Notes: generated from the letters alone by a model not told the origin. DNA of 64,000 nt from an uncultured Lachnospiraceae bacterium (GCA_944384025.1 CALWRS010000002.1:1-64000), one strand, 5' to 3'. Positions 16,312 through 25,372 are shown, numbered from the stretch's first letter. Numbers and translations: made by a program.

Positions 16312-17025
16312 ATGGATAAGCTGATGATTGTAATTCCTGCCTACAACGAAGAGGAAAATATCGAAACGGTCATTCGGGAGTGGTATCCCGTGATTGAAGC
16401 ACGAAACGAGCAAAGCCGCCTTGTTGTTATTGACGATGGCAGCAAGGACTCTACGTATGCGATTATGCAGCGACTTGCGGACGAGCTTCCAAAGCTGACG
16501 GTTTTGACGAAGAAAAACGGGGGACACGGAGCAACGGTTCTTTACGGTTACCGTTACGCTTTGCAAGAAGGCGCCGATTACGTTTTCCAGACGGACTCGG
16601 ACGGACAAACGCGCCCGTCGGAATTTCCTGAGTTTTGGAAACGCCGGAAAAAGTACGCAATGGTTATCGGCCACAGAAAGGGGCGTCAGGACGGATTCTC
16701 CCGCGTTGTCGTAACGAAGACGCTGAAATTTGTCTGCCTGCTTTGCTTTGGTGTAAACGTCACCGACGCGAATACGCCGTTTCGCCTGATGCAGGCGGAG
16801 ACGCTTAAAAATAGCCTTGCCTGCATACCGCCGGAGTACAATCTGCCAAACGTTATTATATCTGTTTTGTATGCGAAGAAGAAATATCCGGTGAAATATA
16901 TGCCGATTACGTTCCGGCCAAGGCAGGGCGGCGTAAATTCCATCAATATGAAACGGATCTTTAAAATTGGCCGTCAGGCGCTGCACGATTTCCGCGTAAT
17001 CAACCGCGCAATCAAACAATCCTGA
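16312..17025 (+). CDS. Glycosyltransferase family 2
   Basis: Cytoplasmic GT-A fold transferase of 237 residues that would load a sugar onto a lipid carrier or protein. Visible motifs: VIPAYNEEENIE at the N-terminus, VVIDDGSKDST (nucleotide binding), KKNGGHGATVLYGY, and a DxD-type metal site in TDSDGQ. No membrane segments follow the catalytic domain; dolichyl-phosphate mannose synthase-like enzymes can be of this size. Its position between two GT-C-type membrane proteins suggests it makes the lipid-phosphate sugar that those enzymes use. ATG with GGAGAGCG upstream; the stop is 19 bases before the next start. Confidence 0.88.
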   Translation: MDKLMIVIPAYNEEENIETVIREWYPVIEARNEQSRLVVIDDGSKDSTYAIMQRLADELPKLTVLTKKNGGHGATVLYGYRYALQEGADYVFQTDSDGQTRPSEFPEFWKRRKKYAMVIGHRKGRQDGFSRVVVTKTLKFVCLLCFGVNVTDANTPFRLMQAETLKNSLACIPPEYNLPNVIISVLYAKKKYPVKYMPITFRPRQGGVNSINMKRIFKIGRQALHDFRVINRAIKQS

Positions 17026-17044
17026 GCAAATGGAGGAGCTTACC

Positions 17045-19498
17045 TTGAACAAGCTGGATCGAATTTCGTTATTAAAGATTGTTTATTCTCTTTTAGCGTT
17101 TAGCTTTTTTACCTACGTCGGACTTCGCTATATGGGCTCGGACGACTTCTCTGCGGTGCTTACGTGGTGGTTCACGCTTTTGGCGCTTGGACTTTCGGTA
17201 CAGCCGCTTGCGATTCTGCTCTTTGGGCGCTTTCATGACGGCGGATGGGTTTTTGCAAAAACGCTTGGCCTTGCGCTTTGCGGCTGGCTGATGTGGTTTC
17301 TTTCGTCCTGCCACATTATGAAATTTTCCACTCGCAACAGCTGGATTGTCCTTTTGATCTGCTTTTTACTGTGCGTGCTTGGTTACGAGCTATTGGTGCG
17401 AAAAAAAAATCGCAGGCAGCGGTACTTGGACGTATATACGCCGGCCAGGCTTAGCTCCATGTTTGCGGCGGAGGCGATTTTCTTTGCTTTTCTCGTTATG
17501 TGGTGTTATATAAAGGGCTTTAACCCGGACGCTTACGGAACAGAGCGCTTTATGGACTTTAGTTATATGATGAGTTTAAGCCGCACCGACTATATGCCGG
17601 CAAAAGACGTTTGGCTTTCAGGAAACGCGATCAATTATTACTACGTCGGTCAGTATATGGCGACGTTCGTTACGAAGCTCTCCGGCCTAGAAGTTGCCTA
17701 CGGCTACAACCTTTCCATGATGATGCTTGCCGCATTTGGCTTCTCCCTGCCGTTCTCGCTTGGCGCAAACCTTATGCGGACGTTTGTTGGCGACAAGCAA
17801 AAAGAACCGTTAACGCCAAAGGAAGAAAAAAGGCTGGGAGCAATTTGCACAGTAACGCAGGAAGACGGCAAAACCTTTTTCCGCCCTACGCTTGCAGGTA
17901 TTGTTTCCGGATTGGCGGTTTCGATTGCCGGGAATATGCATTACCCTATCTATAAATTCCTTTATCCGAAGCTGCAAAGAATGAACGGGGAAACGGACGT
18001 TTACAGTTATTGGTTCCCGGACGCGACGCGCTTTATCGGCTATATGCCGGAAACGAACGATAAGACGATTCACGAGTTCCCGATTTACAGTTACGTTGTC
18101 GGGGATTTGCACGCGCACGTAATCAATACGATTTTTGTCCTGACGTTGCTTGCCGTTTTGTTTGCGTGGCTTTTGCGCCGGAAAGACCATATGGATGCAA
18201 TCCGCCGAGGAGAAGCTATCGAGGAACCGAGTCTTTTGCGGGAAGTATTCCAAAGAGAGCTTCTCGTTGCCGCATTTTTCGTCGGACTGTTTCATATGAC
18301 GAATTACTGGGATTTCCCGATTTATTTTGTCGTATGCGGAGCAGTGATTCTCTTTTCCAACCTGGTTACGTACTCCTTTGGGAAAAAAGCATGGATTCTT
18401 ACTGCGTACCAAGCGGCGCTCTTTGTCGTAGAAGGAATACTTGTTAGCCTGCCGTTTACGCTGTCGTTTGACAGTATTTCTACCGGAATTGGGCTTTGTA
18501 CAAACCGTACGACGCTCTATCAGCTTTTGGTGCTTTGGGGACTGCCGGTATTTTGCGTAGTCGTATACTTTGGCATTTTGATTGGCGAACACGCGGCGGC
18601 AAACCGTCAGAAAAAAAAGACGGCCGGGAAGGCAAAAGGCTGGCTTCCCAGCTTCCTTACGAATTTGAAGGTTACGGATTTGTTTGTGCTAACGATTGGA
18701 CTTTGCTCCATCGGCCTAGTGCTTCTTCCGGAAATCATCTACGTTAGAGACATTTACGGCGGTTCGTATCAGCGCTCCAACACGATGTTTAAGCTGACGT
18801 ATCAGGCGTTTATTATGTTTGGTCTGTCGATGGGCTATATTTTAATCAAATACGTCTCCATGCCGAAGACGCGCACGCAAAAAGCCTTTGCTGTTACCGC
18901 GCTCTTGCTTTTTAGTACGACGCTTGGCTATTTTAACGAAGCGATTGAAGCTTGGTTTGGCGGGAATTACAAAACGCTGGATGCGACGACGTTTATTCGC
19001 GACGACTGCAACGAAGACGACGCGGAAATGATCGAATACATTAACGAGAATATTACAGAGCAGTGTGTAATTCTTGAAATGTGCGGAAAGAGCTACACGT
19101 ATTTCAACCGCATTTCGGTGTTTACAGGGATGCAAACCGTGCTTGGCTGGGAGACGCACGAGTGGCTGTGGCGAAGCAGCGGCGCTCCGGACTACCCGCA
19201 AATTGTTTCGCAAAGGCACAACGACGTTGTTACGATTTATACTTCTACCGACGAAGCAGTTGTCCGAAAGCTGATAGAGAAGTATCAAATCGACTATATT
19301 TACATCGGAGAATGCGAGCTCGTAGACGGGTATGCAACAAGAGACGGAAGCGAGGACGATTCGCGGTATGTTGAGAACGGATATTATAAAAAAATCGACA
19401 CAAATATCGAGCTGCTTTGCAGCCTCGGCGAGGTCGTTAAAATGATTCCTGCCGAGACTGGAAAGAATTACGCTACGTACTTGATAAAAGTGCGTTAA
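17045..19498 (+). CDS. DUF2298 (Chlor_Arch_YYY) membrane protein
   Basis: Large membrane protein of 817 residues with some 12-14 hydrophobic segments and a C-terminal soluble domain of about 170 residues. The family's triple-tyrosine motif is present (AINYYYVGQY, near residue 205), as are FNPDAYGTERFMDF and HEFPIYSYVVGDLHAHV. The family is thought to be GT-C-like. An ATG at 17030 has no ribosome binding site of its own and is followed by GGAGGAG, which fits the TTG at 17045 (six-base spacing), so TTG is chosen. It closes the three-gene set begun by the GT-C candidate; the next gene encodes a c-di-GMP phosphodiesterase. Confidence 0.8.
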   Translation: MNKLDRISLLKIVYSLLAFSFFTYVGLRYMGSDDFSAVLTWWFTLLALGLSVQPLAILLFGRFHDGGWVFAKTLGLALCGWLMWFLSSCHIMKFSTRNSWIVLLICFLLCVLGYELLVRKKNRRQRYLDVYTPARLSSMFAAEAIFFAFLVMWCYIKGFNPDAYGTERFMDFSYMMSLSRTDYMPAKDVWLSGNAINYYYVGQYMATFVTKLSGLEVAYGYNLSMMMLAAFGFSLPFSLGANLMRTFVGDKQKEPLTPKEEKRLGAICTVTQEDGKTFFRPTLAGIVSGLAVSIAGNMHYPIYKFLYPKLQRMNGETDVYSYWFPDATRFIGYMPETNDKTIHEFPIYSYVVGDLHAHVINTIFVLTLLAVLFAWLLRRKDHMDAIRRGEAIEEPSLLREVFQRELLVAAFFVGLFHMTNYWDFPIYFVVCGAVILFSNLVTYSFGKKAWILTAYQAALFVVEGILVSLPFTLSFDSISTGIGLCTNRTTLYQLLVLWGLPVFCVVVYFGILIGEHAAANRQKKKTAGKAKGWLPSFLTNLKVTDLFVLTIGLCSIGLVLLPEIIYVRDIYGGSYQRSNTMFKLTYQAFIMFGLSMGYILIKYVSMPKTRTQKAFAVTALLLFSTTLGYFNEAIEAWFGGNYKTLDATTFIRDDCNEDDAEMIEYINENITEQCVILEMCGKSYTYFNRISVFTGMQTVLGWETHEWLWRSSGAPDYPQIVSQRHNDVVTIYTSTDEAVVRKLIEKYQIDYIYIGECELVDGYATRDGSEDDSRYVENGYYKKIDTNIELLCSLGEVVKMIPAETGKNYATYLIKVR

Positions 19499-19543
19499 GA
19501 CAAACGGCAGCCCGCGCGGCGCCGCCCTAAGGGAGGGATTGCC

Positions 19544-20749
19544 ATGACAGAAAAAGCAACATTTTCCGTACAGGAAATTTTAGATGCCATTCGAAACAAA
19601 GAGTTTCGCGTTTATTATCAGCCGCAGTACGATGCTCTGACGAATCAAATTCGGGGCGCGGAAGCTTTGGCGCGCTGGATTCGTCCGGACGGGACGATTG
19701 TCATGCCGGGCGCGTTTATCCCTCCGCTTGAAAAAAGCGACCAGATTGTGGAACTGGACTGGTATATGTACCGCGAAGTGTGCGCCTTTTTAAAACGCGA
19801 GCGAGAAAGGGGCGATTGGGAAATTCCGATTTCCATTAACTTCTCGCGCAGACACGTTTTTGAAGAAAACTTTGTAACGACGCTTTGCGCGATTGCCGAT
19901 GCATGCAAAATCCCGCGTCGGCTGCTTGTTGTAGAAATTACCGAATCCGCCTTAGTAGAGTGCGAGGAAAGCGTATTGCGGCTTGTAGAGAGCGTTCGGG
20001 CGGAAGGCTTTCCGATTGCGATTGACGACTTTGGCTGCGGATTGTCTTCGCTTAGCTTCGTAAAAGACGTTTCCTCCGACATTTTAAAAATCGACAAATC
20101 GCTTTTAAGCCATAACTGTGAAGACGAGAAAGAGCGGATTGTATTAGAGAGCATGTTTACTTTTGCGCACCGCCTGAAAATGCTTACGGTGGCGGAAGGC
20201 GTAGAGACAAGAGAGCAGCTGGGCTTTCTTCGGACATGCGGCTGCAACGTTATCCAGGGTTATTTGTTTGCAAAGCCGATGCCGGAAGAAGATTTCCTGA
20301 CGTTATGCAAAGAGATGCCGATTGCGGAAAAAGCAGAGGATATTCTTACGATCCAAAGCGCGGCCAGCGCTATGCGGCTTTTGACGGACGCAATCTTTTT
20401 GTGTTATCCGCTTGTTATTTTTTCGAATCTTTCCAGAAACAGCTTTTACATGATGGCGTACGAAAACTTTTCCGCGCGTTCGTGTCCTTCTACCGGTGTT
20501 TACGAGGAGCTGATTGCGCACGGTGCGGCTACGATGCATCCGGAGGATCGGGAGCTGTTTCGGGAGACGTTTCGGATTGACAAGCAGATGGAAGCGTATC
20601 GGCGCGGAGAAAAAGTAATTCGCGTAGTAACTAGACAGCTTGGCGATGACGGCGTTTACCGCAGAGCAGAAACGTCCAACTATTTCGTGAAAAATCCATC
20701 GAGCGACGATGTTTTGGTCATCAGTCTTTGTAAAAATCTGGACGACTAG
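19544..20749 (+). CDS. EAL-domain c-di-GMP phosphodiesterase with C-terminal PAS-like module
   Basis: Cytoplasmic enzyme of 401 residues that should hydrolyse cyclic di-GMP to pGpG. The N-terminal EAL domain (about 5-255) keeps the catalytic set: EAL in GAEALARW, the Asn in SINFSRRH, Glu in VVEITES, the Asp pair in IDDFGCGLSS, Lys in LKIDKSLL, Glu in VAEGVETREQ, and the terminal QGYLFAKPMP. No GGDEF domain. The C-terminal 140 residues resemble a PAS-like sensory module. It lies 45 bases after the DUF2298 gene, close enough to share its transcript; EAL control of a nearby glycan pathway is a known logic in other bacteria but only inferred here. ATG with GGGAGGG upstream. Confidence 0.9.
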   Translation: MTEKATFSVQEILDAIRNKEFRVYYQPQYDALTNQIRGAEALARWIRPDGTIVMPGAFIPPLEKSDQIVELDWYMYREVCAFLKRERERGDWEIPISINFSRRHVFEENFVTTLCAIADACKIPRRLLVVEITESALVECEESVLRLVESVRAEGFPIAIDDFGCGLSSLSFVKDVSSDILKIDKSLLSHNCEDEKERIVLESMFTFAHRLKMLTVAEGVETREQLGFLRTCGCNVIQGYLFAKPMPEEDFLTLCKEMPIAEKAEDILTIQSAASAMRLLTDAIFLCYPLVIFSNLSRNSFYMMAYENFSARSCPSTGVYEELIAHGAATMHPEDRELFRETFRIDKQMEAYRRGEKVIRVVTRQLGDDGVYRRAETSNYFVKNPSSDDVLVISLCKNLDD

Positions 20750-20782
20750 CGCCGCGTATAAGGAGAAGGGCGTAAGCGGCGT

Positions 20783-20811
20783 TTGTCAGGGAAGACGGCA
20801 TATGCTATAAT
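20783..20811 (+). promoter_or_regulatory. Promoter for the SmsC/SmsB-like pair
   Basis: TTGTCA and TATAAT separated by 17 bases with an extended -10 TGC. A reading frame opening at 20814 starts right at the promoter and cannot be the true start. Confidence 0.8.
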
Positions 20812-20873
20812 GTGTGGGGAACAAGAGAAAAAAAGGGCATACGTGCCCGGAATATTATGGATGGAGGGTTATT

Positions 20874-21596
20874 ATGCTGGAATTAAAGCATATTTCCTTT
20901 GCGGTACCGGAAGAGGGCACAAATCAGACAAAGATAATTTTGGATGATATTAGCCTGACGATTGAAGATCGGCAGTTTGTAGCGATAACCGGACCAAACG
21001 GCGGCGGAAAATCCACGCTTGCGAAGATTATCGCCGGGATAGAGCGCCCCACGCAGGGAAAGATTTTTTATAACGGTCAGGACATTACGGATTATAGTAT
21101 CACGCAAAGAGCACAGCTTGGAATCGGCTTTGCTTTTCAGCAGCCGGTTCGCTTTAAAGGCATTACGGTAAAAGATTTGATTACGCTTGCGGCAGGAAAG
21201 AAGCTGAGCACATCCTCGGCGTGTGAGTATTTGTCGGAAGTTGGTCTTTGCGCGCGGGATTATATTAACCGAGAAGTAAATGCCAGCTTATCCGGCGGAG
21301 AGCTAAAGCGGATTGAAATTGCGACAATTTTGGCGCGAAAGACGCTGCTTTCCGTGTTTGACGAGCCGGAGGCCGGAATTGACCTTTGGAGCTTTAGCAA
21401 TTTGATTCGCATTTTTGAGCGAATGCATCAGGAGCCGCAGGGCGCGATCGTAATTATTTCTCATCAGGAACGTATTTTAAATATTGCGGATCGGATTGTC
21501 GTAATCGCAGAAGGAAGAGTGCTGGAGGCGGACGAGAAAGAGGCCATTTTGCCTCGCATTCTGGACCGCTCCATGGAATGCCGTTTTCAGAAATAG
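20874..21596 (+). CDS. SufC/SmsC-like ABC ATPase for Fe-S cluster assembly
   Basis: ABC-type ATPase of 240 residues that works in solution, not in a transporter, driving Fe-S cluster assembly on its SufB/D-type partner encoded 13 bases downstream. Visible motifs: Walker A GPNGGGKST, Q-loop in FAFQQPVRFKG, signature LSGGELKR, Walker B with FDEPEAGIDL, and the H-loop ISHQ. The FDEPE..DLW wording is more SufC-like than transporter-like. The start is the ATG preceded by GGAGGG; the longer frame begins within the promoter. With no sufS, sufU or second SufB/D gene beside it, this matches the two-gene SmsCB layout described for the SUF-like minimal system. Confidence 0.85.
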   Translation: MLELKHISFAVPEEGTNQTKIILDDISLTIEDRQFVAITGPNGGGKSTLAKIIAGIERPTQGKIFYNGQDITDYSITQRAQLGIGFAFQQPVRFKGITVKDLITLAAGKKLSTSSACEYLSEVGLCARDYINREVNASLSGGELKRIEIATILARKTLLSVFDEPEAGIDLWSFSNLIRIFERMHQEPQGAIVIISHQERILNIADRIVVIAEGRVLEADEKEAILPRILDRSMECRFQK

Positions 21597-21609
21597 GAGA
21601 AAGTGAAGC

Positions 21610-22527
21610 ATGGATGCAATACAAAAGGAGCTGCTTTTGCAGGTCGCCGATTTGCACGAAGTGCCGCAGGGAGCTTATAATCTGCGGGTGAACGGCGAGA
21701 GCGCCGGAAGAAGCGTGACAGAAAACATAGACATTGTAACTAAAACAGATAAGTCCGGCATCGATATTTATATTAAGCCGGGGACGAAGAAAGAGAGTGT
21801 TCACATACCGGTTGTTTTAAGCCAGTCCGGGCTTACGGAGCTTGTGTACAACGACTTTCACATCGGCGAAGGTGCGGATGTGACAATTGTTGCGGGCTGC
21901 GGGATTCACAACTGCGGCGACCAAAAGTCGGAGCACGACGGAATCCATACGTTTTACGTAGGAAAAAATGCGCGGGTACGCTACGTAGAGAAGCATTACG
22001 CATCCGGAGACGGGACGGGAGAGCGTATCTTAAATCCGCAGACCATTATCCACATCGAGGAAGGCGGCCGGCTGGAAATGGATACCGTGCAAATTAAAGG
22101 CGTGGATTCTACCGACCGGAAGACGGTAGCGGATTTGGAAGCGGGAGCGACGCTAGTTATTCGCGAAAAGATTATGACGCACGGGAAGCAGTACGCAAAG
22201 ACCGACTTTGTCGTAAATTTAAACGGCGAGGGCTGCGGCGCGGACGTTGTTTCCCGTTCGGTAGCAAGAGACGAGTCCAAGCAGGAGTTTCTCTCGACGA
22301 TTAACGGAAATGCTGCCTGCAGCGGACACACCGAATGCGACGCTATTTTAATGGACCACGGTTCAGTTACGGCCGTGCCGATGCTTAGCGCTAACCATTT
22401 GGACGCTTCCTTAATTCACGAGGCGGCAATCGGAAAAATTGCGGGAGAACAGATTGTAAAGCTTATGACGCTTGGATTAACGGAAGAAGAGGCGGAGGCG
22501 CAAATTATTAACGGGTTTTTGCGTTGA
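21610..22527 (+). CDS. SufB/SufD-like Fe-S assembly scaffold (SmsB-like)
   Basis: Scaffold for Fe-S cluster assembly, 305 residues, shorter than SufB or SufD and mostly beta-helical in pattern. A single protein carries both residues that SufB and SufD share between them: Cys243 in TECDAILM, and His270-Glu271 in SLIHEAAIGKI, where SufB has Cys and SufD has His. That supports a homomeric scaffold as in the SmsCB system. The preceding gene is its ATPase; the desulfurase near 2.2 kb is a possible sulfur donor but is not linked. ATG with AGGAG just upstream. Confidence 0.85.
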   Translation: MDAIQKELLLQVADLHEVPQGAYNLRVNGESAGRSVTENIDIVTKTDKSGIDIYIKPGTKKESVHIPVVLSQSGLTELVYNDFHIGEGADVTIVAGCGIHNCGDQKSEHDGIHTFYVGKNARVRYVEKHYASGDGTGERILNPQTIIHIEEGGRLEMDTVQIKGVDSTDRKTVADLEAGATLVIREKIMTHGKQYAKTDFVVNLNGEGCGADVVSRSVARDESKQEFLSTINGNAACSGHTECDAILMDHGSVTAVPMLSANHLDASLIHEAAIGKIAGEQIVKLMTLGLTEEEAEAQIINGFLR

Positions 22528-22582
22528 GCTGTTTTATAAGTGCCAAATTTGCGGGGGATTCGGCCGAAAAAGGAGGACCGAA

Positions 22583-23455
22583 ATGAGACGCAGACCTGTG
22601 TTTTATCTGCTGTTAGCTGTCTGCATTTTGTGGCTGTTTGGTTGTAGCAAGGAGCCGGAACAGGCGGCAGAATTTGCGCAGCCAAAAGATTGCAGCGTTC
22701 ACTTTATTTCTTGCGGAAAGGCAGACGCTATCCTCATCTTAGCAGACGGGGAAGCCATGCTTATTGACGCCGGATACGCCGCAAGGGCATCCGAAGTCGT
22801 TTCTTACTTAAAGGCGCAGGGCGTTACAACGCTTCGCTACTTGGTGCTTACGCACGGTGACAAAGACCATGTCGGAGGAATGGCGGAAGTACTTACAAAC
22901 TTTACGGTTGAGCAGCTTCTTATCTCGCCCAAAGCGGAAGATTCTACAGAGTACCTTGCGATGACCGCGGCGGCGAAAAAAACAAATGTTGCAATCACCG
23001 TCCCGGAAGTCGGAGATAAGTTTTCATTAGGAAACGGCAGCTTTTTGGTGCTTGCGCCGGGAGAAGAAGCGCTCTTAGAAGGTTCGGACAACGACTCCTC
23101 TTTGGTGCTTCACTACTACTACGGGGAGCGCAGTTTTCTTTTGATGGGCGACGCGCTTTTCACAACGGAAAAAGAAATGCGCGAAAACGGTCTGACGGCG
23201 CCGTGTGACGTTTTAAAAGTCGGACACCACGGGAAGGACGACGCCAGCAAAAAGAAATTTTTGCGCGCTGTAACGCCGCTTTACGCGGTCATTTGCTGCG
23301 GAGAAATCGTAGGAGAAGACGAAGACGGCGAGCCGGACGAAGAAGTTTTGTCAAATTTGGAAGAATTTGAAATCGAAGTTTTGCGGACGGATGAGCTGGG
23401 AACGATTATTTTTGATACCGACGGAACCGCGCTTACGCTTCGAAACCTAGAATAA
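22583..23455 (+). CDS. Metallo-beta-lactamase-fold lipoprotein (ComEC/Rec2-like domain)
   Basis: Predicted lipoprotein of 290 residues: hydrophobic signal (about 6-20) then the lipobox LFGC with Cys21, so it would be anchored to the outer face of the membrane. The mature part is a metallo-beta-lactamase fold similar to the detached C-terminal domain of ComEC: VLTHGDKDHVGG (metal ligands), LLMGDALF and VLKVGHHGKDDASKKKF. Such domains probably cleave a nucleic acid or phosphodiester; the true substrate is not known. No ComEC membrane domain is fused or adjacent. An acidic loop (EDEDGEPDEE, near 255) is unusual. ATG with AAGGAGGA upstream. Confidence 0.82.
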   Translation: MRRRPVFYLLLAVCILWLFGCSKEPEQAAEFAQPKDCSVHFISCGKADAILILADGEAMLIDAGYAARASEVVSYLKAQGVTTLRYLVLTHGDKDHVGGMAEVLTNFTVEQLLISPKAEDSTEYLAMTAAAKKTNVAITVPEVGDKFSLGNGSFLVLAPGEEALLEGSDNDSSLVLHYYYGERSFLLMGDALFTTEKEMRENGLTAPCDVLKVGHHGKDDASKKKFLRAVTPLYAVICCGEIVGEDEDGEPDEEVLSNLEEFEIEVLRTDELGTIIFDTDGTALTLRNLE

Positions 23456-23517
23456 TTTTCCGGAAATCATGGGATACTGTCCACGAAAGATGGTAAATAC
23501 TTCGTGGAGGCAGTAAC

Positions 23518-24924
23518 ATGAATCGGGATTTGGAAGAACGCATTCGACAGATGGACCAGGCGCTTGGCGTGCCGGAAAATTTTGACGTAATATTCCGCAG
23601 ATTGCGGATTGGCAACCGCGACGCGGCGACGTATTGTATTGACGGCTTTACGGACGGCGCAGTGCTGCAGCGAATCATACAGTTTTTTATCGGACTAAAA
23701 GACGAGGAGATTGCCGCGGATGCGACAAGCTTTGTAGAACAGTCGATGCCGTTTAACGAAACGGTAGTGACAAGTGACTGGGAGAAAGCGATTTTATTAA
23801 CCTTTTCCGGGATGACATGCCTGCTTATAGAAGGATACGAAGACGCAATCTTAATCGATTGCAGAGAGTACCCGGCCAGAAGCGTGGACGAACCGGCAAA
23901 AGATAAAGTGCTGCGCGGTTCGCGGGACGGATTTGTTGAAACGATTGTCTTTAATTCCGCACTGATTCGGCGCCGGATTCGCAGTGAGGAGCTGCGCTTT
24001 GAGCTTATGCAGGCGGGCACGTCTTCGCAGACAGACGTAGCAATCGGCTACATGCGGGGGCGCGTAAATCAGTCGTATTTAAAGAAAATTAAAGAGTGCG
24101 TACAAAACATCCGGGTAGATTCCCTTACGATGAATGCAGAGAGCCTTGCAGAGTGCATTTACCGGGGGAGCTGGCTAAATCCTTTGCCGAAGTTTAAATA
24201 CTCCGAGCGCCCCGATACGGCGGCAGCCGCCTTACTGGAAGGGAATATTGTTATTCTTGTTGACAACTCGCCTTCCGCTATGATTATCCCCAACACAATT
24301 TTCGATGTAATTGAAGATACGGACGACTACTATTTTCCGCCCATTACCGGAACGTACCTTCGCTGGTCGCGGATTGTTATTACGCTTTTGGCAGTGTTTG
24401 TTTCGCCTCTGTATCTGCTTATGGTGAAGCATCCGGATCTTGTTCCGCAAGCGCTTTTGTTTACGCTTCCAAAAGAAACGCAAAACGTGCCGATGATCGT
24501 ACAGTTTTTAATCTTGGAATTTGCGATTGACGGCATGAAGCTTGCTTCGCTTAATACGCCAAACACGCTTAGCACGCCGCTTAGCGTAATTACCGGTCTG
24601 GTCATCGGAGAATTTGCGGTCTCAAGCGGATGGTTTAACGCGGAGGCAATGCTTTATATGGCGTTTGTCGCTTTGGCAAATTACTCGCAGTCGAGCTTTG
24701 AGCTTGGCTACGCGCTGAAATTTATGCGCGTTTTTTTGCTTGTTCTTACGCATTTTTTTGGCATTTGGGGCTTTGCGGGCGGCGTTGTCGTCATTGTTTT
24801 GTGCTTTGTCTTTAATAAAAACGTTGCAGGGAAAAGTTACTTGTACCCGGAGGAAGCGATGGGTGTTCGCAAGCTTATGCGGCAGCTGTTTCGCGTAAAT
24901 ATCCGGACAAAAGAAAAAAACTAG
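23518..24924 (+). CDS. GerA-family spore germination protein, SpoVAF-like
   Basis: Inner spore membrane protein of 468 residues. The GerA A-subunit architecture is clear: a large N-terminal soluble region (about 1-280) with EYPARSVDEP, then GSRDGFVET, TDVAIGYMRG, LVDNSPSAMIIPN, and then about five hydrophobic segments to residue 445. The N-terminal wording (VPENFDVIFRRLRIG, YCIDGFTDG) looks closer to SpoVAF than to nutrient-receptor GerA proteins, but that is a judgement by eye. No B or C subunit gene is next to it, which again fits SpoVAF, although other spoVA genes are absent here. Upstream, about 60 bases away, is the MBL lipoprotein. ATG with GTGGAGG upstream. Confidence 0.88.
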   Translation: MNRDLEERIRQMDQALGVPENFDVIFRRLRIGNRDAATYCIDGFTDGAVLQRIIQFFIGLKDEEIAADATSFVEQSMPFNETVVTSDWEKAILLTFSGMTCLLIEGYEDAILIDCREYPARSVDEPAKDKVLRGSRDGFVETIVFNSALIRRRIRSEELRFELMQAGTSSQTDVAIGYMRGRVNQSYLKKIKECVQNIRVDSLTMNAESLAECIYRGSWLNPLPKFKYSERPDTAAAALLEGNIVILVDNSPSAMIIPNTIFDVIEDTDDYYFPPITGTYLRWSRIVITLLAVFVSPLYLLMVKHPDLVPQALLFTLPKETQNVPMIVQFLILEFAIDGMKLASLNTPNTLSTPLSVITGLVIGEFAVSSGWFNAEAMLYMAFVALANYSQSSFELGYALKFMRVFLLVLTHFFGIWGFAGGVVVIVLCFVFNKNVAGKSYLYPEEAMGVRKLMRQLFRVNIRTKEKN

Positions 24925-24934
24925 GAAGAAAAAA

Positions 24935-25372
24935 ATGCAGACAGATTGGCAGCAGATTGGGAAAAATTTAATAAAAGAAGCAGTGCTTGCAAGAAAAAAC
25001 AGCTACGCGCCTTACTCTGGCTTCTTTGTTGGCGCGGCGCTTTTAACTGCGTCCGGGAAGGTTTTTCGCGGCTGTAACGTAGAAAACGCCTCCTTTGGAG
25101 CGACGGTTTGCGCGGAACGCACGGCGCTTGTAAAGGCGGTTAGCGAAGGCGAGACGCAGTTTGTCGCGCTTGCTGTTGTAGGTGGTAAAAAAAGCGTGCA
25201 AAAGCGCTGCACGCCGTGTGGGATTTGCAGGCAGTTTCTCTCGGAATGGGTTTCGCCCGATACGTTTCGGATTTTCCTTGGGGACGGAGAGGGCGAGCCG
25301 GAATGTTTTCTTTTTCAGGACCTTCTCCCACTCTCTTTCGAAATTCCGGAAAAAAATGAAAACTTTTCTTGA
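24935..25372 (+). CDS. cdd: Cytidine deaminase
   Basis: Pyrimidine salvage enzyme that deaminates (deoxy)cytidine to (deoxy)uridine; soluble homotetramer of 145 residues. The zinc-site motifs are complete: CAERTAL (Cys and catalytic Glu) and CTPCGICRQ (PCxxC). AYAPYSGFFVGA-type wording near the N-terminus is a family mark (NSYAPYSGFFVGAAL here). The start ATG follows GAAGAAAAAA, a weak ribosome binding site, ten bases after the germination gene's stop. The stop codon overlaps the -35 box of the tRNA-Met promoter. Confidence 0.93.
   Translation: MQTDWQQIGKNLIKEAVLARKNSYAPYSGFFVGAALLTASGKVFRGCNVENASFGATVCAERTALVKAVSEGETQFVALAVVGGKKSVQKRCTPCGICRQFLSEWVSPDTFRIFLGDGEGEPECFLFQDLLPLSFEIPEKNENFS

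Noticed and set aside
16312-17025. GT2 gene as a cellulose or hyaluronan synthase
   Set aside because: At 237 residues it has only the catalytic domain and no membrane spans, so a processive synthase is unlikely.
20814-20873. N-terminal extension of the SmsC-like ATPase
   Set aside because: It begins within a few bases of the -10 box and lacks a ribosome binding site; the family starts at MLELKHISF.
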